Assembly (NCBI RefSeq): GCF_019091135.1 | Contig: NZ_JAGXJW010000024.1 | Span: 45,599-109,598, forward strand | DNA: 64,000 nucleotides | Direction: 5' to 3' | DNA from: Cohnella sp. GbtcB17 | Lineage (GTDB): Bacteria > Bacillota > Bacilli > Paenibacillales > Paenibacillaceae | In this document: piece by piece, positions 63,771 through 64,000 of the stretch | How the letters are laid out: the number at the start of each line of letters is the position of its first letter | Position numbering within the stretch: the first letter of the stretch is position 1 | Program-made: the position numbers and the translations under genes | The notes under the pieces: model-generated | The model's input: the letters and a program-made list of their open reading frames with translations, nothing else | The model's database searches: none | What the model was told of the DNA's origin: nothing

Positions 63771-64000
63771 CAGCGTCGCGCCGATTCTGACATCGATATA
63801 GGTGCGTATCGTGCAAATGTGCGCGGTACAACGGCAGAGGGAGTGCTCGGGCAAGCTATCGCGCAAAAATACACGATACAACGCCAAAATTAATGAGTAA
63901 GGTCATTTGTCGGCCTGTATCACGCACTTTCTCTAAGGCCCCCTAATCGGATTGGAGTCCCTCCCTACAATTTATTAAAATAGGGATAAGGGAGATGATC
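63771..64000. other. Downstream interval to window end
   Basis: Holds the paired palindromes and an AT-rich promoter-like stretch (63961-63985). An ATG at 63995 after AAGGGAG may start the next gene, but only six bases are visible. Confidence 0.35.
63806..63880. repeat. Two 25-bp palindromic units 50 bp apart downstream of dnaE
   Basis: GTATCGTGCAAATGTGCG... (63806-63830) and CTATCGCGCAAAAATACACG... (63856-63880). Both end CG(A/G)TACA followed by ACG; GTATCG and CGATAC are inverted ends. They are not homologous to the array at 7898 in sequence but have the same plan of inverted ends around an A-rich centre. Confidence 0.55.

Overview
The window looks like the chromosome of a GC-rich, endospore-forming member of the Paenibacillaceae (Paenibacillus/Cohnella type). 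The evidence is LplABC-type polysaccharide importers paired with YesM/YesN-like two-component systems, S-layer-homology (SLH) surface enzymes, sporulation genes (gerE, ytrH, ytrI, a YhcN/YlaJ-like lipoprotein), and a ytoI-ytpI-ytrI-ytrH-dnaE block resembling the Bacillus arrangement. No rRNA, tRNA or CRISPR array was recognised.

Layout. 1-7.3 kb: an oligosaccharide ABC importer (two permeases, one lipoprotein) followed by its histidine kinase and AraC-type response regulator. 7.4-8.4 kb: a small beta/gamma-crystallin-like protein and a tandem array of ten 27-bp palindromic units. 8.5-13.2 kb: a secreted protein, a BcrAB-like ABC exporter and an OmpR-type two-component system in one run. 13.4-14.9 kb: a double GNAT acetyltransferase and a small secreted protein. 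15.0-27.5 kb: a polysaccharide locus with a membrane-bound AraC regulator, divergent from an oxidoreductase, a second importer and a 1779-residue SLH-anchored heparinase-like lyase. 27.5-30.2 kb: gene relics and an orphan protein with the N-terminal motif of eCIS/DUF4157-type toxins. 30.3-38.3 kb: a flavoprotein, a low-GC Rrf2/NmrA cassette with matched operators, an amidohydrolase, a serine hydrolase, a PL14-like lyase with a cre site, and a VanZ-RDD protein. 38.4-46.8 kb: a reductase, an MFS pump with its TetR regulator, a glycosyltransferase/NAGPA pair, and an AraC regulator divergent from an isomerase and a dehydrogenase.

The main discovery is at 47.9-53.9 kb. The spore-coat regulator gene gerE is split after codon 48 by an element of exactly 2866 bp, present as two direct tandem copies. 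Each copy encodes a large serine recombinase, a 60-residue protein just upstream (a candidate directionality factor) and a P-loop kinase-like protein. Joining the flanks at a 2-bp AA core restores a 74-codon gerE reading frame. gerE and the recombinase unit each carry a sequence fitting the sigma-K promoter consensus. This is the architecture of a developmentally excised intervening element, like skin in sigK or SPbeta in spsM, but very small and dimeric.

54-64 kb: a glycosyltransferase, a membrane protein, an orphan sensor kinase, and the conserved ytoI / ytpI / ytrI-ytrH / dnaE neighbourhood, with a sigma-E-like promoter before ytrH.
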